A stretch of DNA of 64,000 nt, taken from Gillisia sp. (GTDB taxonomy: Bacteria; Bacteroidota; Bacteroidia; Flavobacteriales; Flavobacteriaceae). Of this stretch, positions 18,680-28,367 are shown piece after piece. A model generated the notes under the pieces. It made no database searches and was not told the origin of the DNA. It worked only from the letters and a program-made list of their open reading frames with translations. The stretch lies in contig JAGXIL010000025.1 of assembly GCA_024635655.1 (NCBI GenBank), forward strand, positions 18,925 through 82,924, in the 5' to 3' direction. Each line of letters opens with the position of its first letter. Within the stretch, counting starts at the first letter, position 1. Both the position numbers and the translations under genes were made by a program.

Positions 18680-19393
18680 ATGACGAAGCTAAGTGTGAAT
18701 ATCAATAAAATAGCCACTTTAAGGAACGCCAGGGGTGGAAATGTTCCTAATTTGCTTAAAGTTGCCATGGATATTGAATCTTTTGGAGGCCAAGGAATCA
18801 CTGTGCATCCCCGGCCGGATGAAAGGCATATTCGTTACCGTGATGTTCTGGAATTAAAATCAATTGTCAAAACAGAATTCAATATAGAAGGAAATCCCAT
18901 CCGGAAATTCATAGACCTGGTGCTAAAAGTAAAACCGGAACAGGTGACCTTAGTGCCTGATGCAGATGATGCCATAACTTCTAACGCGGGCTGGGACACC
19001 ATAAAGCATAAAGATTTTTTAAAAGAAGTTATTTCTGAATTTAACCGGAACGGGATACGCACCTCAATTTTTGTAGATCCTCACCTTGGGATGGTAGAAA
19101 AAGCCGTTGAAACAGGTGCAAACCGAATAGAGCTTTATACTGAAGCTTATGCTCAAAATTTTGCCGCAGGAGATAGGGATGCTGTGAAAATTTATGCGGA
19201 ATGTGCAAAGCTAGCTACTTCATTAGGACTTGGTGTAAATGCGGGCCATGACCTTTCCCTGGAGAATATTGAATATTTTAAGGAGCAGGTCCCGGGATTG
19301 CTGGAAGTCTCCATTGGTCATGCCCTGATCACTGAAGCTTTATATTTGGGCCTCGAAACTACTATTCAAAAATATTTAAAATTGCTGCAATAA
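18680..19393 (+). CDS. pdxJ: Pyridoxine 5'-phosphate synthase
   Basis: 237 residues, the usual PdxJ length. It condenses 1-deoxyxylulose 5-phosphate with 3-amino-2-oxopropyl phosphate to make vitamin B6. Recognised by [17 protein letters not shown] at the start, [24 protein letters not shown] and the C-terminal [13 protein letters not shown] plus [13 protein letters not shown]. Its stop codon overlaps the next start (TAATG), indicating coupled translation. Confidence 0.96.
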   Translation: MTKLSVNINKIATLRNARGGNVPNLLKVAMDIESFGGQGITVHPRPDERHIRYRDVLELKSIVKTEFNIEGNPIRKFIDLVLKVKPEQVTLVPDADDAITSNAGWDTIKHKDFLKEVISEFNRNGIRTSIFVDPHLGMVEKAVETGANRIELYTEAYAQNFAAGDRDAVKIYAECAKLATSLGLGVNAGHDLSLENIEYFKEQVPGLLEVSIGHALITEALYLGLETTIQKYLKLLQ

Positions 19394-20163
19394 TGACAGA
19401 TCTACATGCTACGGTACTTGGAGAAGGACAACCTATGATTATCCTGCACGGATTTTTAGGAATGGGTGATAACTGGAAGACCCTTGGAAATAAATTTGCA
19501 GAAGCCGGTTATGAGGTGCACCTTATAGATCAGCGCAACCACGGAAGAAGCCCCCATACCAATGAGATGAGTTATCCTGTAATGGCAAAGGATATAAAGG
19601 AGTATTGCGAAAAAAACCACCTGGAAAATATAATTCTTCTGGGCCATTCTATGGGTGGGAAGGTTGCTATGTTTGCCGCAGTAGATTTTGGATCCCTCAT
19701 AGAGAAGCTTGTTGTAGTAGATATAAGTCCGAAATATTATTCTCCGCACCATCAGGAGATCCTGGATGCGTTAACAGCCCTGGAAGAGAAAGCTTTTACT
19801 TCCCGTGGAGAAGCAGAAGATTTTTTAGCGGATTATATTGAGGATGAGGGAACGCGTTTATTCCTTTTGAAAAATCTTTACCGGAAAAATGGTAAAATTC
19901 TCTCTTTGCGACTTAATTTAGAAGTTCTAAAGGAAAAAGTGAATGAAGTAGGAGAAGCACTTCCGGCCGGTAAACAATTTGATAAACCGGTCTTATTTAT
20001 AAAAGGAGGAAGATCTAACTACATTACCTCAGAAGATAAACCCCTTATCGAACTCCATTTTCCAAATGCGCAAATAAAGGAGATTTCAGGTGCAGGACAT
20101 TGGGTACATGCTGAGAAAATGAATGAGTTCTATAAAGAAATTGTGAATTTTATAAGTAATTGA
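19393..20163 (+). CDS. Alpha/beta fold hydrolase (YbfF-like)
   Basis: 256 residues. The oxyanion region is ILHGFLGMGDNWKTLG, the nucleophile elbow is LGHSMGGKVAMFA (Ser about residue 87) and the catalytic His is in GAGHWVHAEK near residue 238. This matches the esterase/acyl-CoA thioesterase YbfF group. It is translationally coupled to pdxJ. Substrate is unknown. Confidence 0.9.
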   Translation: MTDLHATVLGEGQPMIILHGFLGMGDNWKTLGNKFAEAGYEVHLIDQRNHGRSPHTNEMSYPVMAKDIKEYCEKNHLENIILLGHSMGGKVAMFAAVDFGSLIEKLVVVDISPKYYSPHHQEILDALTALEEKAFTSRGEAEDFLADYIEDEGTRLFLLKNLYRKNGKILSLRLNLEVLKEKVNEVGEALPAGKQFDKPVLFIKGGRSNYITSEDKPLIELHFPNAQIKEISGAGHWVHAEKMNEFYKEIVNFISN

Positions 20164-20202
20164 TAAAATTTATTATGTATGCATAATATTTTGGTTTGAA
20201 AC

Positions 20203-20233
20203 CTTGTCTAATATGGAATAAATGCTAATTTTG
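20203..20233 (+). promoter_or_regulatory. Bacteroidota-type promoter of the FadL-like gene
   Basis: CTTG (20203-20206), 19 bases, then TAATTTTG (20226-20233) fits the -33/-7 pattern with one mismatch. It lies 44 bp before the ATG. Just upstream is a small palindrome ATTATG-TATG-CATAAT (20172-20187). Confidence 0.55.
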
Positions 20234-20277
20234 AGCTGTTCATTTTAATTGACAAGAACAAAAAATCCAAATTTATT

Positions 20278-21528
20278 ATGAAAAAACTATTATTTCTAAC
20301 GGTATTTGCGTTGGCTACTGCAGTCACTTATGCCGGAGGATATCGTGTGAGTTTACAGGGGCAGCGTGCTCTGGCCATGGGTCATACCGGAGTTGCAGTT
20401 GTAAACAGTGCAGAGTTGGGATTCTTTAACCCCTCCGGATTAGTATACCTGGAAAATCGCCTGAATGTTTCTGCAGGGGTTAGTGCCGTATTTTCTGACG
20501 TGGTATTCCAGAACGATGAATTTGGCCAGATGGCCAGAACAGACAGTCCTGTAGGGACACCATTTTACCTTTATGCCTCATATAAGATCAATGACTGGTT
20601 GACCCTGGGCTTGAGTGCCTATACGCCATATGGAAGTACTGTAGAGTGGGAAGATGATTGGGCAGGATCTCATTTAGTAAACAATATTGATCTGCAGGCC
20701 ATTTACATTCAGCCGGTAGCTTCTGTAAAATTATCCCGGTACTTCAGTGTAGGAGGTGGGCCTATTTTTGTAACCGGAGGCGTTAACTTTAATCGGAACC
20801 TTAACCGCACACTTACTGACCTTGAAGGGAATAGAAGTAATGTTACTGTAGATGCCACAGGAGTATCGGCATGGGGTTGGTCCGGAAGTATGATGTTCAC
20901 TCCTACCGAAAGACTTAGAGTAGGTTTTAATTACCGCTCTGAGATCATACTCGAAGCTGAAGGGGGAGAAGCTACCTTTTCCAATATTCCCAATTCTCCT
21001 TTAACTCCTTTTCAAAATACCACCTTTGACGCAGGTTTGCCTTTACCGGCTGAGGTAAGCGTAGGACTTTCTTATCAATTAATGGATAAATGGTTATTCG
21101 CCTTTGATTACAACCAGACACTGTGGAGTGCTTACAATTCCCTGGATATCGATTTTGCAGATCCGTCTATTCCCGATTCTGAAAATATTCGGAATTACAA
21201 GAATTCCTCTATTTATAGATTTGGAATGCAATACGATGCCAATGATATGTTTACTCTTAGAGCCGGTTACTATTTTGATGAATCTCCGGTTCAGGCAGGA
21301 TACTTTGCGCCGGAAACTCCCAGGAATGATTCCCATGGGTTTACAGGAGGTCTTTCTTTAAATGTTAATGAGAGGTTTGCTATTGATGCATCTTTCCTGT
21401 ATATAAGATTTGACGAAGTAGACGCATCTTACGATTTTTACTTTGAAGATGATCAGGCTGTGCCTTTTGGAGGAACTTATAAATCAAGCGCTTTTATCCC
21501 GGGATTAGGGGTTACTTATAAATTATAA
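20278..21528 (+). CDS. OmpP1/FadL-type outer membrane transporter
   Basis: 416 residues with signal peptide (MKKLLFLTVFALATAVTYA). The mature N-terminus GGYRVSLQGQRALAMGHTGVAVVNSAELGFFNPSGL is the classic FadL hatch region with the NPA-like NPS motif. The remainder forms a 14-strand barrel and ends in a hydrophobic strand (FIPGLGVTYKL). FadL proteins take up hydrophobic compounds such as fatty acids. It lies 21 bp before a GDSL esterase lipoprotein, suggesting coupled hydrolysis and uptake of lipids. Confidence 0.92.
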   Translation: MKKLLFLTVFALATAVTYAGGYRVSLQGQRALAMGHTGVAVVNSAELGFFNPSGLVYLENRLNVSAGVSAVFSDVVFQNDEFGQMARTDSPVGTPFYLYASYKINDWLTLGLSAYTPYGSTVEWEDDWAGSHLVNNIDLQAIYIQPVASVKLSRYFSVGGGPIFVTGGVNFNRNLNRTLTDLEGNRSNVTVDATGVSAWGWSGSMMFTPTERLRVGFNYRSEIILEAEGGEATFSNIPNSPLTPFQNTTFDAGLPLPAEVSVGLSYQLMDKWLFAFDYNQTLWSAYNSLDIDFADPSIPDSENIRNYKNSSIYRFGMQYDANDMFTLRAGYYFDESPVQAGYFAPETPRNDSHGFTGGLSLNVNERFAIDASFLYIRFDEVDASYDFYFEDDQAVPFGGTYKSSAFIPGLGVTYKL

Positions 21529-21549
21529 TGCTATAAACCAGTATATAAA

Positions 21550-23112
21550 ATGAAGAATTATTTTAAATATTTACCCGTTCTGGCTTTAGGGTTTGTAGCC
21601 TGTGAACCTGAACTTGAAAATCCTATTGATGAACCTGGATTTTACTCCGGTGGAGAAGCCGATTTTACAAATTACGTCGCACTTGGAAATTCTTTGACCT
21701 CCGGAACTGCCGATGGTGCATTGTATATCACGGGGCAGCAAAATTCTTATCCAAATATTCTTGCACAGCAATTTGAAACCGTGCAGGACACCGATGGTTT
21801 TGATCAGCCCTTAGTTGATGATAATGTTGGAGGCCTGTTAGCCGGAGGGAATCAGATTGTTTCAAACAGGCTTGTTCTTGCTGTAGGAAGTGATGGAAAT
21901 CCTGCTCCTGTTGTTTATGACGGAACGCCTACTACAGATATCACAAATATTTTATCCGGACCTTTTAACAATATGGGAGTACCCGGTGCTAAAAGTTTTC
22001 ACCTACTGGCTCCGGGATATGGAGACCTGGCCGGAGTTTCGGCAGGTACCTCCAACCCATATTTTGTAAGATTTGCTTCAGCTCCCGAGGCTTCGGTTAT
22101 TGAAGATGCAATTGCTCAGGATCCCACCTTTTTCTCACTTTGGATTGGGAACAACGATGTTTTAGCTTACGCAACTTCAGGAGGAACAGGGGAAGATCAA
22201 ACAGGAAATTTAGATCCCTCTACTTATGGTCCCAGCGATATAACAGATCCTAATGTATTTGCATCGGTTTACTCCCAGATGGTTACCGCTTTAACCGGCA
22301 CCGGTGCTGATGGGATATTAATTAATATCCCAGATGTAACTTCTTTGCCATATTTTACCACAGTGCCTAATAATGCCCTGGACCTTGATGCAGAAACTGC
22401 TGCTAACCTAACTGGTTTTTTTCAGGCTGTAGCCGGGATATTTGCCCAGGGCGCAATTCAGCAAGGGGTTCCTGTAGAACAGGCCCAGGCTCTGGCTGCC
22501 CAATATGCCCTTACATTTAATGAAGGTCCTAACAGGTTCCTTATTGATGTTCCGGTTTCAGAAACCAATCCACTTGGATTTAGGCAAATGACTGAAGATG
22601 AACTGTTGGTTCTAACTATAGACCAGGGCGCCCTGGCCCAGGGGTATGGATCTGTAGTGCTAACACCGGAAGTAATGCAGGTATTAGGTTTGTTGCAACA
22701 GGGAGGTCAACCTTCCCAGGAGCAGGCGCAATTGGTACTTGATGCCGTGAGTGGTATTGATGATGAAGATGCTTTAGACACTTCTGAGCTTGCAAATATA
22801 GAGGCAGCTACAAATGAATATAACACAACCATTCAAGGCCTGGCCCAGGCTAATGGTCTGGCATTTTTTGATGCAAGAGCTAAATTAATCCAGGTAGCCA
22901 CTGAAGGTATTCCTTTTGATGCCGGGGTAGTTACTTCTACCTTTGCTACAGGCGGGGCTTTTTCACTTGACGGGGTACACCCTACTCCTCGTGGGCAGGC
23001 GATTATAGCCAATGGATTGATCGATGAGATTAATTCCACTTTTAATGCTACTGTTCCAAAGGTGAATATTGGAAATTACGGAACTATTACCCTAAGCAAC
23101 GAAGTGCAGTAA
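21550..23112 (+). CDS. SGNH/GDSL hydrolase lipoprotein
   Basis: 520 residues. The signal peptide ends in a lipobox with Cys18 (LGFVAC). Block I is ALGNSLTSG with the nucleophile Ser48, block III is LWIGNNDVLAY, and block V is LDGVHPTPRG supplying Asp and His. This is an esterase/lipase of the SGNH class, likely anchored to the outer membrane. A 270-residue insertion separates blocks III and V, longer than in compact SGNH enzymes. It forms a pair with the FadL-like porin; a strong terminator follows. Confidence 0.88.
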   Translation: MKNYFKYLPVLALGFVACEPELENPIDEPGFYSGGEADFTNYVALGNSLTSGTADGALYITGQQNSYPNILAQQFETVQDTDGFDQPLVDDNVGGLLAGGNQIVSNRLVLAVGSDGNPAPVVYDGTPTTDITNILSGPFNNMGVPGAKSFHLLAPGYGDLAGVSAGTSNPYFVRFASAPEASVIEDAIAQDPTFFSLWIGNNDVLAYATSGGTGEDQTGNLDPSTYGPSDITDPNVFASVYSQMVTALTGTGADGILINIPDVTSLPYFTTVPNNALDLDAETAANLTGFFQAVAGIFAQGAIQQGVPVEQAQALAAQYALTFNEGPNRFLIDVPVSETNPLGFRQMTEDELLVLTIDQGALAQGYGSVVLTPEVMQVLGLLQQGGQPSQEQAQLVLDAVSGIDDEDALDTSELANIEAATNEYNTTIQGLAQANGLAFFDARAKLIQVATEGIPFDAGVVTSTFATGGAFSLDGVHPTPRGQAIIANGLIDEINSTFNATVPKVNIGNYGTITLSNEVQ

Positions 23113-23149
23113 ATAGGAAAAAGAATAATTATATTCAGTTTAAAAGTTA

Positions 23150-23178
23150 AACGCCGGATTTTTCCGGCGTTTTTTTTG
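23150..23178 (+). terminator. Intrinsic terminator after the GDSL lipoprotein gene
   Basis: AACGCCGG (23150-23157) pairs with CCGGCGTT (23164-23171) around a 6-base loop and is followed by eight T. It lies 38 bp after the stop. Confidence 0.9.
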
Positions 23179-23210
23179 CAAATTTGTGAACCAACCAAAA
23201 TGAAACCAAT

Positions 23211-23552
23211 ATGAGATTTTTAATTCGCTTGCTAATGACCGCCGTTGTAGTGGTGCTTTTGGCAAATTTTCTTCCCGGAGTTTCTGTAGCCGGTTATCTT
23301 ACGGCAGTAATAGTTGCTGTAGTCCTGGTGATCCTAAATATAATTGTGAAACCTATATTGGTTTTATTGACCCTGCCTGTTACTATCCTCACTTTCGGAT
23401 TATTTTTACTGGTGATCAATGCGGTGATAATTTTGCTTGCAGATACATTTATTTCGGGGTTCAATGTAGACGGGTTTTGGGTAGCGCTTATTTTCAGCCT
23501 GTTGCTTTCCATAGTACAGGCCATCCTGTTTTCGCTTCTCCCTGATGATTAG
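23211..23552 (+). CDS. Phage-holin-family-IV-like small membrane protein
   Basis: 113 residues, almost entirely hydrophobic, with four predicted membrane helices. It matches the family annotated as phage holin family (YvlD-like): MRFLIRLLMTAVVVVLLANF, NIIVKPILVLLTLPVTILTFG and FWVALIFSLLLSIVQAIL. Despite the name it is chromosomal and no phage genes are nearby. Function is unknown. Confidence 0.85.
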   Translation: MRFLIRLLMTAVVVVLLANFLPGVSVAGYLTAVIVAVVLVILNIIVKPILVLLTLPVTILTFGLFLLVINAVIILLADTFISGFNVDGFWVALIFSLLLSIVQAILFSLLPDD

Positions 23553-23581
23553 AAGTTTGCTGAAATTCAGCAATTTGAAAC

Positions 23582-23612
23582 TTTGTGCTAAAGCAAAAAA
23601 TACGTACTTTTG
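23582..23612 (+). promoter_or_regulatory. Bacteroidota-type promoter of tig
   Basis: TTTG (23582-23585), exactly 19 bases, then TACTTTTG (23605-23612): a perfect match to the -33/-7 pattern. The ATG of tig follows 26 bp later. Confidence 0.75.
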
Positions 23613-23638
23613 CACTCCAATTTTTTATAAAAAGTAAG

Positions 23639-24958
23639 ATGAATATTACCAGAGAAAATATTGATGATTTAAATGCAGTGGTAAAAGTAGCTATTGCAAA
23701 AGAGGATTATAGCGGCAAGGTGGAAAAGATCCTTAAAGATTACCGCAAAAATGCCAATATACCGGGATTTAGGAAAGGGCATGTGCCTATGGGGATGGTG
23801 AAGAAACAATACGGTAAGGCGGTACTGGTAGACGAGGTGAATAAAATGTTGCAGGACGCTCTCAATAAATACTTAACAGAAGAAAAACTGGATGTGCTGG
23901 GTAATCCGCTTCCTAAGGAGCAGGAAAATTTTGACTGGGACCAGGAGGAATATACTTTTGAATTTGAGCTGGGACTTTCCCCACAATTTGAAGTGAACCT
24001 TGAGCCTAAAGAGCCTATCACTCATTATAATATTGTAGCGGGCGAAGAGATGATCAATAACCAAATTGAACATATTCGTAAACAATATGGAAAACTGGTT
24101 TCTAAAGAGGTAGCCGAAGAAGGAGATGTGGTAGCCGGTACTTTTTCCAATGAAGCTGAAGGAATAGATAATAAAACTTCGCTTCCGCTTGAGAAAATAA
24201 AAGGAGAAAATAAGCAAAAATTTGTGGGAGCAAAAGTAGGTGATACCATAAAGCTCAACACAAAAGATCTTTTTGAAGATGATCACCAATTAATGGAATT
24301 TTTAAAAGTTGAACACGATAAGGCTCACGGGCTGGAAGTGGATGTAGATTTTACCATTTCAGAGATCAATAAGCAGGAGTTGGCAGAACTTGACCAGGAT
24401 CTATTTGATAAATTGTTTGGCAAGGATGAAGTAAAATCTGTTGAGGAGCTTAAGGAAAAGATCAAAGAAGATGCTGCAAAACAGTTTCAGCAGCAAAGCG
24501 ATCAGCAATTATTAAACGATGTTACTGAATCTCTTATCGAAAACAATCAGTTTGACCTTCCAAAAGAATTCCTTCAAAAATGGATACAAACGGTTGGGGA
24601 AAAACAATTGACTCAAGAAGAAGCAAAGGAAGAATATGAGAAGAGCGAAAAAGGTTTGCGTTTTCAGTTAATTGAAGGTAAACTGGTACGTGAGAATAAC
24701 CTTGACGTTAAATTTGAAGACCTTAAGGCTTTTGCTACAGCACGAATCAGGGAACAAATGGCTCAATTTGGCCAGACAGATCCTTCAGAAAAGGAGCTGG
24801 ATGATATTGCTGCACGGGTACTTTCCAACCAGGAAGAAGTAAAGCGTTTATCAGAACAATTGATGAATGAAAAACTGCTTGATTTCTACAAGAATAACAT
24901 TAAAATGGAAGAGAAAGAAGTAACTTATGACGACTTTGTTAAAGAGATCTATAAGTAG
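23639..24958 (+). CDS. tig: Trigger factor
   Basis: 439 residues from the ATG giving MNITRENIDDLNAVVKVAIA; the longer frame upstream runs through the promoter and is rejected. The N-terminal ribosome-binding domain has the signature IPGFRKGHVPMGMVKKQYG (GFRxGxxP, about residues 37-45). The PPIase-like middle domain is divergent and the C-terminal helical arms are intact. It is the ribosome-associated chaperone and sits in the conserved order tig-clpP-clpX. Confidence 0.95.
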   Translation: MNITRENIDDLNAVVKVAIAKEDYSGKVEKILKDYRKNANIPGFRKGHVPMGMVKKQYGKAVLVDEVNKMLQDALNKYLTEEKLDVLGNPLPKEQENFDWDQEEYTFEFELGLSPQFEVNLEPKEPITHYNIVAGEEMINNQIEHIRKQYGKLVSKEVAEEGDVVAGTFSNEAEGIDNKTSLPLEKIKGENKQKFVGAKVGDTIKLNTKDLFEDDHQLMEFLKVEHDKAHGLEVDVDFTISEINKQELAELDQDLFDKLFGKDEVKSVEELKEKIKEDAAKQFQQQSDQQLLNDVTESLIENNQFDLPKEFLQKWIQTVGEKQLTQEEAKEEYEKSEKGLRFQLIEGKLVRENNLDVKFEDLKAFATARIREQMAQFGQTDPSEKELDDIAARVLSNQEEVKRLSEQLMNEKLLDFYKNNIKMEEKEVTYDDFVKEIYK

Positions 24959-24985
24959 TCTTTATTAAAATTAATACATATCTTT

Positions 24986-25012
24986 AAGGCGTTAAACCAT
25001 TGTTTACGCCTT
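24986..25012 (+). terminator. Hairpin between tig and clpP
   Basis: AAGGCG...AAAC pairs with GTTT...CGCCTT with a small bulge. Only a weak T-rich tract follows, so it may be a partial terminator or attenuator setting clpP levels below tig. Confidence 0.5.
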
Positions 25013-25040
25013 ATTTACTTAAATACAGAAAAGGAACGCT

Positions 25041-25715
25041 ATGAATTACGGAAAAGAATTCGAGAATTATGCCATTAATCACAGAGGCATTAATAGCAAT
25101 TATTACGATAAAATTATAAACAGTATGATCCCCACGGGGATGACCCCAAATATTATTGAAGAGCGGCAGATGAACGCCGTTGCCATGGACGTTTTTTCAC
25201 GTTTGATGATGGACAGGATCATATTTTTAGGGACCCAGGTGAATGACCAGGTGGCTAATATCATACAAGCACAATTATTGTTTCTTGAAAGCACAGATTC
25301 TGCTAAAGATATTCAGATCTATATAAACTCTCCGGGAGGAAGTGTATATGCCGGGTTGGGGATTTATGATACCATGCAATTCATCAAACCTGAAGTTTCT
25401 ACAATATGTACCGGGATGGCAGCCTCTATGGGAGCCGTGCTTTTGGCCGCAGGTGCCAAAGGAAAAAGAAGCGGATTGCCTCATTCCAGGGTTATGATCC
25501 ATCAGCCAATGGGAGGTGCCCAGGGACAGGCCAGTGATATAGAAATTACCGCAAGGGAAATATTAAGCCTTAAAAAGGAGTTATATAATATCATAGCCAA
25601 ACATTCAGGACAGCCTTATGAGAAGATCGAAGAGGACAGTGACAGGGATTTTTGGATGAAAGCCGACAGGGCGAAAGAATATGGAATGATTGATGAGGTC
25701 TTAAGCAGAGAATAA
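25041..25715 (+). CDS. clpP: ATP-dependent Clp protease proteolytic subunit
   Basis: 224 residues. The catalytic Ser is in [15 protein letters not shown], the His in [10 protein letters not shown], and the Asp in the C-terminal [12 protein letters not shown] region. [19 protein letters not shown] is the oxyanion/substrate strand. It forms the tetradecameric peptidase that works with ClpX, encoded 147 bp downstream. Confidence 0.96.
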   Translation: MNYGKEFENYAINHRGINSNYYDKIINSMIPTGMTPNIIEERQMNAVAMDVFSRLMMDRIIFLGTQVNDQVANIIQAQLLFLESTDSAKDIQIYINSPGGSVYAGLGIYDTMQFIKPEVSTICTGMAASMGAVLLAAGAKGKRSGLPHSRVMIHQPMGGAQGQASDIEITAREILSLKKELYNIIAKHSGQPYEKIEEDSDRDFWMKADRAKEYGMIDEVLSRE

Positions 25716-25862
25716 TTCTGTAAAGACACACACAAATAATACATAAAACTTATAATTACATTGCAGGATTGGGAAATTTAATGCAGGTAAAGGTATAGGT
25801 GTAAAGGCTTTTGTTTTTATATCTCAATGAATGAAATTTCCCAATCTTATACAAAATTGATT

Positions 25863-27095
25863 ATGGCGAAAGATGATTTAGAATGTTCCTTCTGCGGAAG
25901 GAAAAAACCCGAAACTAATCTGCTCATAGCCGGGCTGGATGCACATATTTGTGATAAGTGCATAGAGCAGGCGCATGGAATAGTTTTGGAAGAATCAAAG
26001 CAGGGAGAAGCCAAAGAACTATCGGCTGATCTCATGTTGAGCAAACCCAAGACGATCAAAGCTTTTTTAGATGAATATATCATAGGGCAGGAAACCACAA
26101 AAAAAGTGATGTCTGTAGCTGTTTACAATCATTACAAACGATTGTTGCAACCCAAAAGCGAGGATGATATTGAGATCCAGAAAAGTAATATCATAATGGT
26201 AGGGGAAACCGGTACAGGTAAGACCCTTATGGCCAGGACAATTTCTAAAATGCTTAATGTTCCTTTAGCTATAGTTGATGCCACCGTATTAACAGAGGCC
26301 GGATATGTAGGGGAAGATGTTGAAGGGATCCTGACGAAATTGCTTCAGGCTGCAGATTATAATGTAGAGAAGGCCCAGCACGGGATCGTTTTTATTGATG
26401 AGATTGATAAAATAGCACGTAAAAGCGATAATCCATCCATTACCCGGGACGTTTCCGGAGAAGGGGTGCAACAGGCCCTTTTGAAATTACTGGAAGGAAC
26501 CACAGTAAATGTGCCGCCTAAAGGAGGCAGAAAACACCCTGACCAAAAATTTATTGAAGTAGATACTGAAAATATTCTTTTTATTGCCGGAGGTGCCTTT
26601 GATGGAATTGAACGCAATATCAGCAAACGTCTAAATATGCAGGCCGTTGGTTTTAGTGCTTCAAAAAGTGATGATAAGGTGGAGCGTAAAAATCTGCTTC
26701 AGTATATCATTCCTAAAGATCTTAAAGATTATGGATTAATTCCGGAGATCATTGGGAGGTTACCGGCGCTTACTTATATGAATCCATTAGACAGGGATAC
26801 TTTGCGGGCAATTTTAACCGAGCCAAAAAATGCGATCATCAAGCAGTACCAAAAGTTGTTTGAGATGGACGATATTGAATTTGAGATAACTGAAGATGCC
26901 CTGGATTATATTGTAGGCCAGGCTATAGAATATAAACTTGGAGCAAGAGGGCTTAGGTCTTTATGCGAAGCTATATTGACCGATGCTATGTTTGAGATGC
27001 CTGAAGGTGATGTGCATAAACTTGTTGTTGATAAAGAGTACGCAGAGGATCAATTGAACCGGTCTACGCTTAATAAACTGAAAGCTGTTTCATAA
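25863..27095 (+). CDS. clpX: ATP-dependent Clp protease ATP-binding subunit ClpX
   Basis: 410 residues from the ATG giving [19 protein letters not shown]. The N-terminal C4 zinc finger (CSFC...CDKC) binds adaptors and substrates. The AAA+ core has Walker A GETGTGKT, pore loop GYVGEDVE, Walker [11 protein letters not shown] and a sensor-2 Arg in LGARGLRSL. It unfolds proteins for ClpP. A strong terminator follows the gene. Confidence 0.96.
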   Translation: MAKDDLECSFCGRKKPETNLLIAGLDAHICDKCIEQAHGIVLEESKQGEAKELSADLMLSKPKTIKAFLDEYIIGQETTKKVMSVAVYNHYKRLLQPKSEDDIEIQKSNIIMVGETGTGKTLMARTISKMLNVPLAIVDATVLTEAGYVGEDVEGILTKLLQAADYNVEKAQHGIVFIDEIDKIARKSDNPSITRDVSGEGVQQALLKLLEGTTVNVPPKGGRKHPDQKFIEVDTENILFIAGGAFDGIERNISKRLNMQAVGFSASKSDDKVERKNLLQYIIPKDLKDYGLIPEIIGRLPALTYMNPLDRDTLRAILTEPKNAIIKQYQKLFEMDDIEFEITEDALDYIVGQAIEYKLGARGLRSLCEAILTDAMFEMPEGDVHKLVVDKEYAEDQLNRSTLNKLKAVS

Positions 27096-27117
27096 GCGTC
27101 TGAAAAATATATATAGG

Positions 27118-27144
27118 AGGCTGTCTTAAAGGACAGCCTTTTTT
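27118..27144 (+). terminator. Intrinsic terminator after clpX
   Basis: AGGCTGTC (27118-27125) pairs with GACAGCCT (27132-27139) around a 6-base loop and is followed by six T. It lies 22 bp after the clpX stop. Confidence 0.92.
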
Positions 27145-27228
27145 ATAGGTGGTAATTAAACTTTACCTCATATGGATCTGCTGATAGGATCTCACATAAA
27201 AAAAATTAGCATACACAATTATTAAATC

Positions 27229-27251
27229 TATTTTTGGCATAATAAAAGCTG
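27229..27251 (+). promoter_or_regulatory. Overlapping candidate promoter elements before the glycosyltransferase
   Basis: TATTTTTG (27229-27236) matches the -7 consensus with TTAG 19 bases upstream. Overlapping it, TTGGCA followed by a GC dinucleotide ten bases after the GG resembles a sigma-54 -24/-12 site, although the -12 part is poor. Either would serve the gene starting at 27276. Confidence 0.35.
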
Positions 27252-27275
27252 TTGAAGTCTTAAACAAAGGAATAA

Positions 27276-28337
27276 ATGGACATACTTAATGAGATCAATC
27301 TTATCAGAAGGAAAATAATGACAGGAATTACGGGTAACCTGGGTAGATCTCCCGAAGATGTCAATTTTGATCCTATTATAAAAGCAGAAATTAAAAGAAT
27401 ATTGATCGTACGGCCAAACCACAGGTTGGGGAATCAATTGTTGCTTAGCCCGCTCATCCGGGAAATACATGATGTTTTTCCCAACTGCAAGATCGATCTT
27501 TTTGTAAAAGGTGGTTTGGCGCCAATTTTATTTCAAAATTATGAAGAATTGGGTACGATCATAGCTCTGCCTAAAAAGCATTTCCGGGAACTGTTCCTTT
27601 ACACCAAAAGTTGGTTTTACATTAAACAGCAGGATTATGATATTGTCATCAATGTTGAGAAAGGTTCCTCTTCAGGGAATCTTGCCACCAAGCTTGCTTC
27701 AGCCCGGTATAAGATCTTTGGAGAAGAAAATAATCCCTACAGCACTAGAGGTGATTACGAACATGCAGCTAAGAAGCCCGTTTATAATTTCAGAAACTTT
27801 TTGTCTGAACGCGGCATTAATTTAAAAAAAACCTCCATTCCAACTCTTGATCTTAGGTTAAACGCTTCAGAAATTGAACGGGGAAAGAAACTACTGGACT
27901 CGCTTGTCCCTAAAGAAAAGAAGACAATATGTATCTTCACGAATGCAACGGGTACTAAAAGTTATTCAGAAGAGTGGTGGAAAGCTTTCCACCAGGAATT
28001 AAAAGCAGAGTTTAAAGACCATAACATCTTTGAACTTCTTCCTGTCGAGAATGTTTCCAAAATAGATTTCCAGGAACCATCTTTCTATAGCAAAGATATA
28101 CGTGAAATGGGTGCTGTCCTGGTGAATACAGATATTTTTATAGGAGCAGATTGCGGGATCATGCATTTAGCGAGTGCAGTGAAAATTCCAACCCTTGGCC
28201 TGTTTTCAGTCACCAATGCTGATAAATACCAACCCTATGGAAATCAAAGCCGGGCAATCAACACTAATGAAATGGATTTTAAGGATATAAAGGCAGTGAT
28301 AAATAAAACCCTCTTTCCGGAAACTTTACCTGTATAA
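27276..28337 (+). CDS. Glycosyltransferase family 9 (heptosyltransferase-like)
   Basis: 353 residues. The GT9 pattern is present: ILIVRPNHRLGNQLLLSPLIREI at the start of the first Rossmann domain, ICIFTNATGTKSYSEEWWKAF opening the nucleotide-sugar domain, and DIFIGADCGIMHLASAVKIPTLGLFSV near the end. GT9 enzymes transfer heptose or other sugars to lipid A core or surface glycans. Acceptor and donor are unknown. A 30-residue N-terminal extension precedes the first strand. It is convergent with the exonuclease III gene. Confidence 0.88.
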   Translation: MDILNEINLIRRKIMTGITGNLGRSPEDVNFDPIIKAEIKRILIVRPNHRLGNQLLLSPLIREIHDVFPNCKIDLFVKGGLAPILFQNYEELGTIIALPKKHFRELFLYTKSWFYIKQQDYDIVINVEKGSSSGNLATKLASARYKIFGEENNPYSTRGDYEHAAKKPVYNFRNFLSERGINLKKTSIPTLDLRLNASEIERGKKLLDSLVPKEKKTICIFTNATGTKSYSEEWWKAFHQELKAEFKDHNIFELLPVENVSKIDFQEPSFYSKDIREMGAVLVNTDIFIGADCGIMHLASAVKIPTLGLFSVTNADKYQPYGNQSRAINTNEMDFKDIKAVINKTLFPETLPV

Positions 28338-28367
28338 AACAAATTCCGAACATACCAGAGTTTCATT

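Noticed and set aside
23211..23552. Prophage suggested by the holin-like protein
   Set aside because: The family is chromosomal despite its name, and no other phage genes flank it.
27234..27251. Sigma-54 promoter before the glycosyltransferase gene
   Set aside because: The TTGGCA half is good, but the -12 half keeps only the GC. A -7 box of the housekeeping type overlaps it, so it is not claimed as a separate site.
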